Part shown: positions 19,121-26,186 of the stretch, piece after piece
How positions within the stretch are numbered: position 1 is the stretch's first letter
Layout of the letters: each line of letters begins with the position of its first letter
Source: Pseudomonadota bacterium
GTDB taxonomy: Bacteria > Pseudomonadota > Alphaproteobacteria > Sphingomonadales > Govanellaceae
Assembly (NCBI GenBank): GCA_003577275.1
Contig: QEVO01000007.1
Location: 1 to 64,000 of the forward strand
Direction: 5' to 3'
DNA: 64,000 nt
Made by a program: the position numbers and the translations under genes
Notes under the pieces: generated by a model
Told to the model about the DNA's origin: nothing
What the model saw: only the letters and a program-made list of their open reading frames with translations
Database searches by the model: none

Positions 19121-19174
19121 CCCCCTCACCCTACCCTCTCCCCCATGATTGGGGGAGAGGGTAGGGTGAGGGGG
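19121..19174. repeat. 24-bp perfect inverted repeat between hmgA and the FAH gene
   Basis: Arms 19121-19144 and 19151-19174 are perfectly complementary around ATGATT. In the transcript this makes a very strong hairpin. Its sequence style (CCCCTCACCCTACCCTCTCC) is that of a dispersed intergenic repeat; related pieces occur at 56231, 61812 and 63052. It has no T-tail, so it more likely shields the 3' end of hppD-hmgA mRNA than terminates. Confidence 0.85.
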
Positions 19175-19219
19175 AAGATCGATTATAATCGGATCACAAA
19201 AATAGAAGGCGTAATCGAC

Positions 19220-20209
19220 ATGAAACTTGCTTCCTTAAAAGGCGGTCGTGATGGGCGTCTGGTCATCGTGTCGCGGGATTTAAGCCGAGCGTCGGCGGCG
19301 TCCGACATCGCGCCGACCTTGCAGGCGGCGCTTGATGATTGGCGCACGATTGCGCCGAAGCTGCGCCAGGCGGCCGCTGATTTGGAAGCGGGCAAACGGC
19401 AAAGCTTCGCCTTCGATCAGGCGGCCTGCGCCTCGCCCCTGCCCCGCGCCTTCCAATGGGCGGACGGCTCGGCCTACGTCAATCACGTGGAACTGGTGCG
19501 CAAAGCGCGCAAGGCCGAAATGCCGGCGAGCTTTTGGACCGATCCCTTGATGTACCAGGGCGGCTCCGACGCCTTCCTGGGCCCCCGCGACGACATCCTG
19601 ATGGCTGACGAGGCCTGGGGCATCGATCTTGAAGCCGAAGTCGCCGTCATCACCGACGACGTGCCCATGGGCGTCACCCCCGCCGCCGCGGCGGGCCACA
19701 TCAAGCTCCTGATGCTGGTCAATGACGTCTCGTTGCGCAATCTCATCCCGGCGGAACTGGCCAAGGGCTTCGGCTTTTTCCAGTCGAAGCCGTCGAGCGC
19801 CTTCTCGCCGGTGGCGGTGACGCCCGACGAACTGGGGGATGCCTGGGCCGAGGGCAAGGTCCACCTGCCGCTGATCGCCGACATCAATGGTCAGCGCCTG
19901 GGCGCGCCCAATGCCGGCGTCGATATGACCTTCAACTTCCCAACGCTGATCGCCCATGCGGCGAAGACCCGGCCGTTGGGCGCCGGCTGCATCATCGGCT
20001 CGGGCACCGTATCCAACGTCGACCGCAGCGCCGGCTCGTGCTGCCTGGCCGAGGTGCGCATGCTGGAGACCATCGAGAGCGGCAAGCCTGCCACCCCGTT
20101 TCTAAAGTTCGGCGATCGGGTGACCATCGACATGTATGACAAAACCGGCCGCTCGATCTTTGGCAGGATCGACCAGACGGTGCGTCAATATTTCCCTGAC
20201 GTAGAGTAA
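19220..20209 (+). CDS. Fumarylacetoacetate hydrolase family protein
   Basis: A 329-residue FAH-fold enzyme with the metal/active-site motifs DLEAEVAVITDDVP, MLVNDVSLRNL, GAGCIIGSGTVSN and GDRVTIDM. In this position it should hydrolyse fumarylacetoacetate to fumarate and acetoacetate, closing the pathway started by hppD and hmgA. A related acylpyruvate hydrolase activity cannot be excluded. ATG 19220 matches the short FAH-like N-terminus MKLASLKGGRDGRLV. The strong hairpin 46 bp upstream separates it from hmgA. Confidence 0.9.
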   Translation: MKLASLKGGRDGRLVIVSRDLSRASAASDIAPTLQAALDDWRTIAPKLRQAAADLEAGKRQSFAFDQAACASPLPRAFQWADGSAYVNHVELVRKARKAEMPASFWTDPLMYQGGSDAFLGPRDDILMADEAWGIDLEAEVAVITDDVPMGVTPAAAAGHIKLLMLVNDVSLRNLIPAELAKGFGFFQSKPSSAFSPVAVTPDELGDAWAEGKVHLPLIADINGQRLGAPNAGVDMTFNFPTLIAHAAKTRPLGAGCIIGSGTVSNVDRSAGSCCLAEVRMLETIESGKPATPFLKFGDRVTIDMYDKTGRSIFGRIDQTVRQYFPDVE

Positions 20210-20339
20210 AATCTGCCGGAAATTCGACTTTCTTCACTCATTTCTTGCTTTTTTATCAAATAATCGCAAAGGCTCGTGCGATCGTAGCCCGTTGACGTTA
20301 GCATGGGCAAAAATTGATTGGATGATGGAGTCTGTTGTG

Positions 20340-21428
20340 ATGAATGCACCCTTCCCGCGCCCCGGCATCTTGGACATCACCCCCTATCAAGCTGGCGAGT
20401 CGAAGATCGCCGGCAAGACGACGGTGATGAAGATGGCCTCCAATGAATCGCCGTTGGGGCCAAGCCCCGCCGTCGCAGCAGCGTTGAAGGCCGAGTTTGA
20501 TACCTTGCAACTCTATCCCGATCCCACGGCCAGCGCCTTGCGGGAGGCGCTGGCCGCCAAGTATGGCGTGCCAGCATCGCAAATCTTGTGCACCTCGGGG
20601 TCCGAGCAGGCGCTCCACCTCGTCACCCGCGCCTATGCCAGCCTGGGCGACGAAGTGCTGTTCAGCCAGTACGGCTTCATCGCCTACCCCATCGCCGCCA
20701 AGGCGGCCGGCGCGACCCCGGTCATCGCGCCGGAACAGAATTTCACCACCGACATCGACGCGCTGATTGCGCGGGTGAGCGCGCGCACCAAGGTTCTGTT
20801 TCTCGCCAACCCCAATAATCCCACCGGCACTTATCTGCCGCTGTCGGAAATCCGCCGCCTGCATGCCGCCTTGCCGGAGCGGGTGCTGTTGGTTCTGGAC
20901 GAAGCCTATGCCGAATACGTCACTCGCGACGACTATCAATCCGCCCTCGCGCTGGTGAAGGAAGGCGCTCCCAACGTCATGGTCAGCCGCACCTTCTCGA
21001 AGATTTACGGCCTGGCGGCGATGCGCGTCGGCTGGTCGGTATGCCCGCCGGCGGTAATCGATGTATTCAACCGCATCCGTGAAACCTTCAATGTCGGCGC
21101 GCTGTCGCAACGGGCCGCGCTGGCGGCGCTCGCCGATGAGGCGCACGTCAAGGCGGCGCGCGACCATAACGCCAAGTGGCTGGCGTGGATTTCTGATGAG
21201 CTGACCAAGATGGGACTGAGGGTCACGCCCAGCATCGGCAATTTTGTGCTGGTGCATTTTAGCGACGCCGATGCCGCGAAGGCCGCCGATCAGCACTTGC
21301 GCGGCGACGGCATCATCGTTCGCCCGGTGGCCGGCTATGGCCTGCCGCAATGTCTGCGCATCTCCGTCGGCAAGGACAGCGAGAACAAAGCGCTGGTGGA
21401 AAACCTCGGCCGATTCATGGATAAATAA
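20340..21428 (+). CDS. hisC: Histidinol-phosphate aminotransferase
   Basis: A 362-residue class I/II PLP aminotransferase. It converts imidazole-acetol phosphate and glutamate to histidinol phosphate; members may also act on phenylpyruvate or 4-hydroxyphenylpyruvate. Motifs include LASNESPLGPSP-like ASNESPLGPSP, FLANPNNPTGTY, LDEAYAEY and SRTFSKIYGLAAMRVGW holding the PLP lysine. ATG 20340 has GGAG 9 nt upstream. It is not with other his genes. Being next to the tyrosine pathway, it may supply aromatic keto acids. Confidence 0.92.
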   Translation: MNAPFPRPGILDITPYQAGESKIAGKTTVMKMASNESPLGPSPAVAAALKAEFDTLQLYPDPTASALREALAAKYGVPASQILCTSGSEQALHLVTRAYASLGDEVLFSQYGFIAYPIAAKAAGATPVIAPEQNFTTDIDALIARVSARTKVLFLANPNNPTGTYLPLSEIRRLHAALPERVLLVLDEAYAEYVTRDDYQSALALVKEGAPNVMVSRTFSKIYGLAAMRVGWSVCPPAVIDVFNRIRETFNVGALSQRAALAALADEAHVKAARDHNAKWLAWISDELTKMGLRVTPSIGNFVLVHFSDADAAKAADQHLRGDGIIVRPVAGYGLPQCLRISVGKDSENKALVENLGRFMDK

Positions 21429-21431
21429 AAG

Positions 21432-21755
21432 ATGTCAGACAACGGAAAAGCACTTTACGCCGTTATTTTATGGCTTCCAGCAGCGGTGGAAGCGGATTAT
21501 CTGCAATGGCTCGATGGGCGTCACATTGCCGAAGTGGCGGCTGAGCCGGGTTTTCTGCGCGGCCGCCGCGTGCGCTTGAACCAAACTGATGCCGACGGGC
21601 GGCAGGGGTATCTGGTCCTCTATGATGTAGCCTCCAGCCGTGACCTTGACGCCTATCTAAAAGGCGACAACCGCCAGCGCTTCATCGCCTTCGGCGCCCG
21701 CTTTGAAGACGTGCGCATCGAACGTCTGGACGGCACGGTGGAATTTACCGTGTAA
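21432..21755 (+). CDS. DUF4286 family protein
   Basis: A 107-residue soluble protein (YAVILWLPAAVEADYLQWLD then GRHIAEVAAEPGFLRGRRVR). The pattern of an N-terminal strand, a W-rich helix, H(I/V)xExxxxPGF and a dimeric alpha/beta barrel-like end fits DUF4286. No reaction is known. It starts 3 bp after the hisC stop, so it is probably co-transcribed with hisC. It converges with the MarC gene, 1 bp apart. Confidence 0.75.
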   Translation: MSDNGKALYAVILWLPAAVEADYLQWLDGRHIAEVAAEPGFLRGRRVRLNQTDADGRQGYLVLYDVASSRDLDAYLKGDNRQRFIAFGARFEDVRIERLDGTVEFTV

Positions 21756-21756
21756 T

Positions 21757-22398
21757 TTAGCCTAAGACCGCTTCCCGCACGCCGTCGATGATGAATTGCA
21801 CCGCCAGCGCCGCAAGAATGATGCCCAAGAGGCGGGTAATGACCGTGGTCATCGTCGTGCCGGCGAAGCGGACAAACCAGCCGGATAGCTCCAATAGAAC
21901 ATAGGTGATCGCCATCACGCTCAATAGCGCCGCGATAACCACGCCCTGATGCATGAGGTTGCCGTCGCGCTCGGTCATCAACAGGATGACGGTGGTGATG
22001 GCGCCCGGACCGGCGATGAACGGGATGGCCAACGGCACCACCGAAATATCGTCCGCTACCTTGGGCCGTTCGGTGGCGGCGCATTCGGCGGTGCGGCTGC
22101 GTCGCTTGGCGCGAAACTCGAAAATCATTTCAAAGGCGGTGGAAAACAACAACAGGCCGCCGGCGATCCTGAACGCCGCAAGGGTGATGCCGAAGGTGCT
22201 GAGCAGCGCATCGCCCAGAAGAGCGAACAACAACAATACCCCGGTCGCCACCAGCGAGCCGCGGATCGCCATAACGCGGCGGTGGGCCGCCTCCATATCG
22301 CGGCTGAGCGCGGCAAAGATCGGCATCAGCCCCACTGAATCGATGATGACGAACAGCGTCACGAATGCCGGAATGAAGACGTTGATCAGATCGTTCAT
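21757..22398 (-). CDS. MarC family integral membrane protein
   Basis: A 213-residue protein with about six membrane helices. The conserved PLAIPFIAGPGAITTVILL and the first helix FIPAFVTLFVIIDSVGLMPIF are typical of MarC. The family's function is unknown; the old multiple-antibiotic-resistance link was not upheld. ATG 22398 was chosen over upstream TTG codons. It follows the NnrU gene on the same strand, with only 9 bp between. Confidence 0.92.
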   Translation of the reverse strand: MNDLINVFIPAFVTLFVIIDSVGLMPIFAALSRDMEAAHRRVMAIRGSLVATGVLLLFALLGDALLSTFGITLAAFRIAGGLLLFSTAFEMIFEFRAKRRSRTAECAATERPKVADDISVVPLAIPFIAGPGAITTVILLMTERDGNLMHQGVVIAALLSVMAITYVLLELSGWFVRFAGTTMTTVITRLLGIILAALAVQFIIDGVREAVLG

Positions 22399-22407
22399 CG
22401 GCAACAA

Positions 22408-23088
22408 TCAGGGGTGCGGGGCAACGCCAAACAGCCAGGCATGCGCCACATAAAGCGTCACATACACCACCACGCCGCCAGCGAGCCGCCATATACCGAT
22501 CTCGCCAACTTTTAGCTGATTGCGTCCCGCGGCGATGGCTGCGAAGGGCAGGCTGGAGGTAACGGCCTGGTATTTTGTCCAAACCTCGCCCAACGCCTTC
22601 AGGCGTTTTTGGTCGATGAGGAAAGGCCCCATCAGCGCCAAGAGCGTCAAGCCGCCAAAAAACACGATCGACGCCACATCGCCGTTGGTCAGGAGATGGG
22701 CCAGGCCCCATAACGTGATGCCCCACATCACCGGATGGCGGGTGATGCGTAAAATCCCTTTGGCCGGCTCCGGCGCGGCCAGGGCTTTCTCGCCGCCGGC
22801 GGCCGCCGGGTTGGGGGTGCTGACGCCGCCCACCACCAACAGCGCCGCCGCCAGGACGAGAAGCGCGGCGAGCCCCTTGGCCCACCCCCCGAACGCCCAC
22901 AGCACATCACTGATCGGCGCGGCGTTATAGGCCCGCGCCAGCCACACCAGCGTTACCAGGGAGATGGCCGAGAAGATCGCCTGAAAGGCTTTTTCGCCGA
23001 TTTTACCGACCAAGGCGGGTCGCAGCGGCGTCGAGCTGAGGACGTGAATTCCGATAAAGACGATTGTGGCCAGGATGAGCTGTTGCAT
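22408..23088 (-). CDS. NnrU family membrane protein
   Basis: A 226-residue membrane protein. It has the NnrU/isoprenylcysteine-methyltransferase-like signature GILRITRHPVMWGITLWGLAHLL (split by the RHP motif), several helices and a C-terminal helix. The NnrU label comes from a denitrification locus, but relatives such as 15-cis-zeta-carotene isomerase bind heme; activity here is unknown. ATG 23088 has GGGAGGGGGAG upstream. It probably forms an operon with the MarC gene. Confidence 0.88.
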   Translation of the reverse strand: MQQLILATIVFIGIHVLSSTPLRPALVGKIGEKAFQAIFSAISLVTLVWLARAYNAAPISDVLWAFGGWAKGLAALLVLAAALLVVGGVSTPNPAAAGGEKALAAPEPAKGILRITRHPVMWGITLWGLAHLLTNGDVASIVFFGGLTLLALMGPFLIDQKRLKALGEVWTKYQAVTSSLPFAAIAAGRNQLKVGEIGIWRLAGGVVVYVTLYVAHAWLFGVAPHP

Positions 23089-23139
23089 CTCCCCCTCCCT
23101 TATGATGGAGGCGCAGTCTACCACCTTCAGGAGAAAACG

Positions 23140-23463
23140 TCAGCCCAGGAGACGTAAGCGGCGGTCGGCAAGGTCGGCGCCGACGGCGATCGTCTCCACC
23201 CCCACGCTGAACACCAACACCGAGGCGCGGATTTTCTCGGCGATGACGCCGGCGCGGCGATCATCGAGACCTCGCACCTTGACGTCGATGGCCAAAAGGC
23301 CGCCCTCGAAACGCCGGGCGCGCACCACCTCGGGCAGAATGTCATTGAGCGCGAAAAATTCCACCACCCGGGACAACGCCGCGGGATCGGCCGCGGCCGA
23401 TACGGTAAAATGGACGGTATTTAAGGAAACCGGCTCTCGCTGAGCCGCAACGGCGGTAGACAT
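23140..23463 (-). CDS. Small ACT-like domain protein
   Basis: A 107-residue protein. Its core (VHFTVSAAADPAALSRVVEF, then FALNDILPEVVRARRF and LLAIDVKVRGLDD) follows the beta-alpha-beta pattern of ACT domains such as IlvN/IlvM. Such domains bind amino acids, so it may be a stand-alone regulatory subunit or sensor; no partner enzyme is adjacent. ATG 23463 follows AGGTG. Upstream is a 19-codon leader ORF with a hairpin over its stop. It is divergent from an Lrp/AsnC regulator. Confidence 0.65.
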   Translation of the reverse strand: MSTAVAAQREPVSLNTVHFTVSAAADPAALSRVVEFFALNDILPEVVRARRFEGGLLAIDVKVRGLDDRRAGVIAEKIRASVLVFSVGVETIAVGADLADRRLRLLG

Positions 23464-23512
23464 GACGGACACCTGTAATGACAAACGAATGAGATGAGTG
23501 GACGACTGGAAG

Positions 23513-23579
23513 CCCGGCCCTACGCGAGGACCGGGGTTTTAATTCGTGCCGTGCACATTCGTTTGCCTAAGGTGCGCAT
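23513..23579 (-). promoter_or_regulatory. Putative leader ORF and hairpin upstream of the ACT-like gene
   Basis: On the minus strand an ATG at 23579 opens a 19-codon ORF (MRTLGKRMCTARIKTPVLA) ending at TAG 23520. A 9-bp stem with one G-U pair (23535-23527 with 23521-23513, loop CGCGT) covers the stop codon. The layout suggests translation-coupled control, but the strong T-run lies on the opposite strand. Translation of the peptide is unproven. Confidence 0.4.
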
Positions 23580-23703
23580 ATCCCCCCTCTACGCCGATCG
23601 GCCGGCGGTGTCAAGAAAGTCTCTTGCCCAAATTGCCTGACCTTGGTTGCATTTTCCCTAAGGTCGCCCTAGAAAGTGAAGTTTCTTGCGGGGAGATTAA
23701 AGA

Positions 23704-24189
23704 ATGACCGGGCTTGATCATATGGATGTTAAAATTCTCAGCGTCCTCCAGGAAAATGCCCGCATCTCCAACCAGGATCTGGCGGATAAGGTCGGGTTAT
23801 CCCCCTCGCCCTGCTGGCGGCGGGTGCGCCGGCTGGAGGAAGAGGGGATCATCAGCCGCTATGCCGCGCTTCTGGTCCCCGAGGCCATCGGTCTCCATAT
23901 CACCGCTTTCGCCCATGTCATGCTGGACAACCATCACGCCGAGACAGTGCGGGTGTTCGAGCAGGCGATCGCCGGCGCGCCCTATGTGCTTGAATGCTGC
24001 TCAACCAGCGGCGAATACGACTATCTGTTGCGCGTCATCGCCCCCAGCATGAGCGCCTATGAAGCGTTCCTGACCAGCACGCTGTTGCAAATTCCCGCCG
24101 TGCGCTCGGTGAGCACCAGCTTCGTGCTGAAGATGAAGAAAAGCACCACCGTACTGCCGCTCGATGGCATCAGCGTCGTGAGCGGTTAG
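23704..24189 (+). CDS. Lrp/AsnC family transcriptional regulator
   Basis: A 161-residue regulator. The N-terminal HTH (about 1-60: LDHMDVKILSVLQENARISN, QDLADKVGLSPSPCWRRVRR) is followed by an RAM/AsnC ligand-binding domain (about 70-150, with the YDYLLRVIAPSMSAYEAFL motif). Family members bind amino acids and often control the divergent gene, here the ACT-like gene. The upstream region has inverted CAAGAAA/TTTCTTG elements near 23610 and 23690, possible autoregulatory sites. A second Lrp gene is at 33048. Confidence 0.92.
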   Translation: MTGLDHMDVKILSVLQENARISNQDLADKVGLSPSPCWRRVRRLEEEGIISRYAALLVPEAIGLHITAFAHVMLDNHHAETVRVFEQAIAGAPYVLECCSTSGEYDYLLRVIAPSMSAYEAFLTSTLLQIPAVRSVSTSFVLKMKKSTTVLPLDGISVVSG

Positions 24190-24192
24190 GAT

Positions 24193-24918
24193 CTAAATCA
24201 CCGTCAGCATGGCCGCCACCAGGGGATGACGAACGATATCGCGCTCCTCCATGCGGATGACCGCCACATCGGGCAGCGCATCGAGACGATGGGCGATATC
24301 GCCCAGCCCCGACATGCCGGACAACAGGTCGCTCTGATCGGGATCGCCGGTGACCACCATGGTCGAATGCCAGCCGAGCCTGGTGAGCAGCATTTTTAAT
24401 TGGGTGTAGGTGCAATTCTGCGCCTCGTCGATCACCACGAAGGCGTTGTTGAGCGTGCGGCCGCGCATGAAGCCGATAGGCGCGATTTCGATCGCCCCTT
24501 CGGCCAAGCATTTTTTCAGCCGCTTGGCCCCCATGCGGTCGCTCAAGGCGTCATAGAGCGGCCGCAAGTAAGGCGCGAGCTTTTCCTCCATGGCGCCGGG
24601 CAGAAAACCGATCGCCTCGCCGGCCTCCACCGCCGGCCGCGACAGCACGATGCGACCGATCCGCCCCGCCTCCAGCGCCTCCACCGCCTTGGCGATGGCC
24701 AGATAGGTCTTGCCGGTGCCGGCGGGCCCGATGGCCAGAACAACATTGCAGGCATCAATGGCTTCCAGCATGCGCCGCTGATTGTCGCTTTGCGGCTTTA
24801 TTTTCCGGATATAGCTCTGTTCGCGGTGGGGCTGGTAGTGGAGGGGATCCCAATCGGCCTCGGTTTCGGGAAAGGCATGGACGTTGTTTGCTGGACGGCG
24901 CGCGGCGCGTTTACCCAT
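24193..24918 (-). CDS. phoH: PhoH family ATPase
   Basis: A 241-residue P-loop ATPase. Walker A is GPAGTGKTYLA (about residues 56-66), Walker B is VVIDEAQNC, and the RTLNNAFV and TGDPDQSDL motifs are PhoH signatures. PhoH proteins are predicted RNA-associated ATPases/helicases; the role is often linked to phosphate stress but not settled. ATG 24918 has GGAG 7 nt upstream. A rho-independent terminator sits only 34 bp upstream, an arrangement seen in attenuated leaders. Confidence 0.93.
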   Translation of the reverse strand: MGKRAARRPANNVHAFPETEADWDPLHYQPHREQSYIRKIKPQSDNQRRMLEAIDACNVVLAIGPAGTGKTYLAIAKAVEALEAGRIGRIVLSRPAVEAGEAIGFLPGAMEEKLAPYLRPLYDALSDRMGAKRLKKCLAEGAIEIAPIGFMRGRTLNNAFVVIDEAQNCTYTQLKMLLTRLGWHSTMVVTGDPDQSDLLSGMSGLGDIAHRLDALPDVAVIRMEERDIVRHPLVAAMLTVI

Positions 24919-24951
24919 CAAAATCTCCAACTGTTACAGTTACATGGACGT

Positions 24952-24985
24952 AAAAAACCGAAGGGCGCCCTAGGGGGGCGCCCTT
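24952..24985 (-). terminator. Rho-independent terminator just upstream of phoH
   Basis: On the minus strand a perfect 10-bp stem AAGGGCGCCC/GGGCGCCCTT (loop CCCTA) is followed by CGG and TTTTTT (24957-24952). It ends a leftward RNA that has no convincing protein-coding gene. It may be the end of a small RNA or an attenuator for phoH. Confidence 0.8.
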
Positions 24986-25202
24986 CATGCGATCGCAGTC
25001 TCTGCGGTTGTTGCTGCCGGGCACGGCCGTGCCCTTGCCGAACTGTTCCTCATCCCTCTTTCGCCGCTTTCTCCCTGTCAATCCGGGGGCTGCAAAGCTG
25101 AACATGGAAAGCAGTCTAGGACGCCAAGACCGCCCTGGTAAAGCCCTTTTTGTGGTTGTCGCGAATTTTCACACAACAAGTTGTGGCCTTTAGAAAGAGA
25201 AT
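24986..25202 (-). other. Non-coding stretch upstream of the phoH terminator, probably a transcribed leader or sRNA
   Basis: No convincing gene. A minus-strand reading frame from 25105 uses several codons rare elsewhere here (AGA, AGG, CGA, CTA) and would run through the terminator. Two further hairpins precede that terminator: the 16-bp palindrome GGGCACGGCCGTGCCC (25019-25034) and CGCAG-TCT-CTGCG (24994-25006). A dyad CACAAC-AA-GTTGTG lies near 25171-25184. The series of hairpins followed by a terminator is why I favour an RNA. Confidence 0.45.
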
Positions 25203-25380
25203 GGGGCCCGCCTTGCACGGGCCCCGATAAGTCTGGGGAGGGTATCAGGAACACTGAGGAGCAGCGCGAAGGCGGCGTAATCTTGGGGGAAGCACGCGCC
25301 CTCTTGCTAGGCGCTGCCCCTCAGGTGCCACTACGTCGGCCTGGGGGGTAGTCCGACGCAATCTGCACCTTAGGGTACGC
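25203..25380 (-). ncRNA. Putative structured non-coding RNA between phoH and ompW
   Basis: About 180 bp with extensive self-complementarity and no ORF that looks real. There is a 13-bp stem with one mismatch (25254-25267 with 25311-25324) and a two-part stem (25324-25328/25365-25369 and 25334-25339/25353-25358). An 8-bp hairpin GGGGCCCG/CGGGCCCC (25203-25225) would end the minus-strand RNA. On that strand two loops are C-rich (CUACCCCCCAGG and CUUCCCCC), as in some alphaproteobacterial sRNAs. I could not match it to 6S, SRP, tmRNA or RNase P. The strand is uncertain. Confidence 0.4.
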
Positions 25381-25388
25381 ATTAAAAA

Positions 25389-25422
25389 GCGGGGCGGATC
25401 ATGCCGCCCCGCGATATTTTTC
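25389..25422. terminator. Bidirectional terminator downstream of ompW
   Basis: Perfect 9-bp stem GCGGGGCGG/CCGCCCCGC with loop ATCATG. It is followed by TTTTTAAT on the minus strand (ending ompW) and GATATTTTTC on the plus strand (which could end a rightward RNA from 25230 onward). Confidence 0.8.
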
Positions 25423-25440
25423 AGGAAAAAGATGGAAAAT

Positions 25441-26070
25441 CTAGAAGCGGTAACCGACGCCGAAGCCGAAGATCCAGGGATCGATATCGACATCCGCCGT
25501 CACCGCCCCGGCATTGATCGAGACATCGGTGTTGATCCAGATTTTTTTCACATCGACGTTGATCAGCCAGCGATCATTGATCACGTAATCGATGCCGGCC
25601 TGCAGCGCGAGCCCGAAGCTTGAATCATAATCAATGTCGGTAATGACGCCGCCCGAGGGCACATCGGCGTCGAAAAACTTGGTGTAATTGACGCCGACGC
25701 CGATATAGGGGCTCATCTTCTCCTTGGGCATGAAGTGATACTGCAGAGTCAAGGTCGGCGGCAGCAAGGTGACATCGCCGGCATCGACATCGCCAATATC
25801 AGTGCCAACCGCCGCCACATCATGAGGCGTCACGGCAAGGATAAGCTCAACAGCGATATTGTCGGTGAAGAAATAGCTGAAATCCAATTCCGGCATCACC
25901 GAATTGTCGATTGCAGGCTTGCCGCCGATGGAGATGTCGGCGCTCTCATCCGGCGTCACGTAAATGGCGCGGGCGCGCACCAGCCAATCACCGGCCTCTT
26001 TGGCGGAAGCGGCAAACGGTAATGCGACGACAATAATGGCGGTGGCTGATAGCAGCGTCTTCTTGAGCAT
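25441..26070 (-). CDS. ompW: OmpW family outer membrane protein
   Basis: A 209-residue eight-stranded outer-membrane barrel. The signal peptide MLKKTLLSATAIIVVALPFA is cleaved near ASA-KE. OmpW features are DWLVRARAIYVTPDE, the membrane strand TLTLQYHFMPKEKMSPYIGV, GLALQAGIDYVINDRWLINV and a terminal aromatic (GFGVGYRF). OmpW barrels form a narrow hydrophobic channel for small apolar compounds. ATG 26070 follows AGAGAGGA. It is monocistronic with a strong terminator. Confidence 0.94.
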   Translation of the reverse strand: MLKKTLLSATAIIVVALPFAASAKEAGDWLVRARAIYVTPDESADISIGGKPAIDNSVMPELDFSYFFTDNIAVELILAVTPHDVAAVGTDIGDVDAGDVTLLPPTLTLQYHFMPKEKMSPYIGVGVNYTKFFDADVPSGGVITDIDYDSSFGLALQAGIDYVINDRWLINVDVKKIWINTDVSINAGAVTADVDIDPWIFGFGVGYRF

Positions 26071-26186
26071 GGACGGTTCCTCTCTCTTGTCACGGTCATT
26101 GCCTCGTGGGTGAAGCAATGTGAGATGAGAGATAGACAGCCATCAAAATCCCGACGTTGATTTGAATCAGAATAGTGAAAAAAACA

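Noticed and set aside
24911..25105. Minus-strand ORF of 64 codons upstream of phoH
   Set aside because: It runs through a strong terminator and into the phoH ribosome site, and uses several codons rare in this genome; an RNA is more likely.
25203..25422. 6S RNA, SRP RNA, tmRNA or RNase P RNA
   Set aside because: No conserved sequence of any of these (for example the GGAAGCAGCC loop or GAGGAAAGTCC) is visible, and the gene neighbours do not fit 6S.
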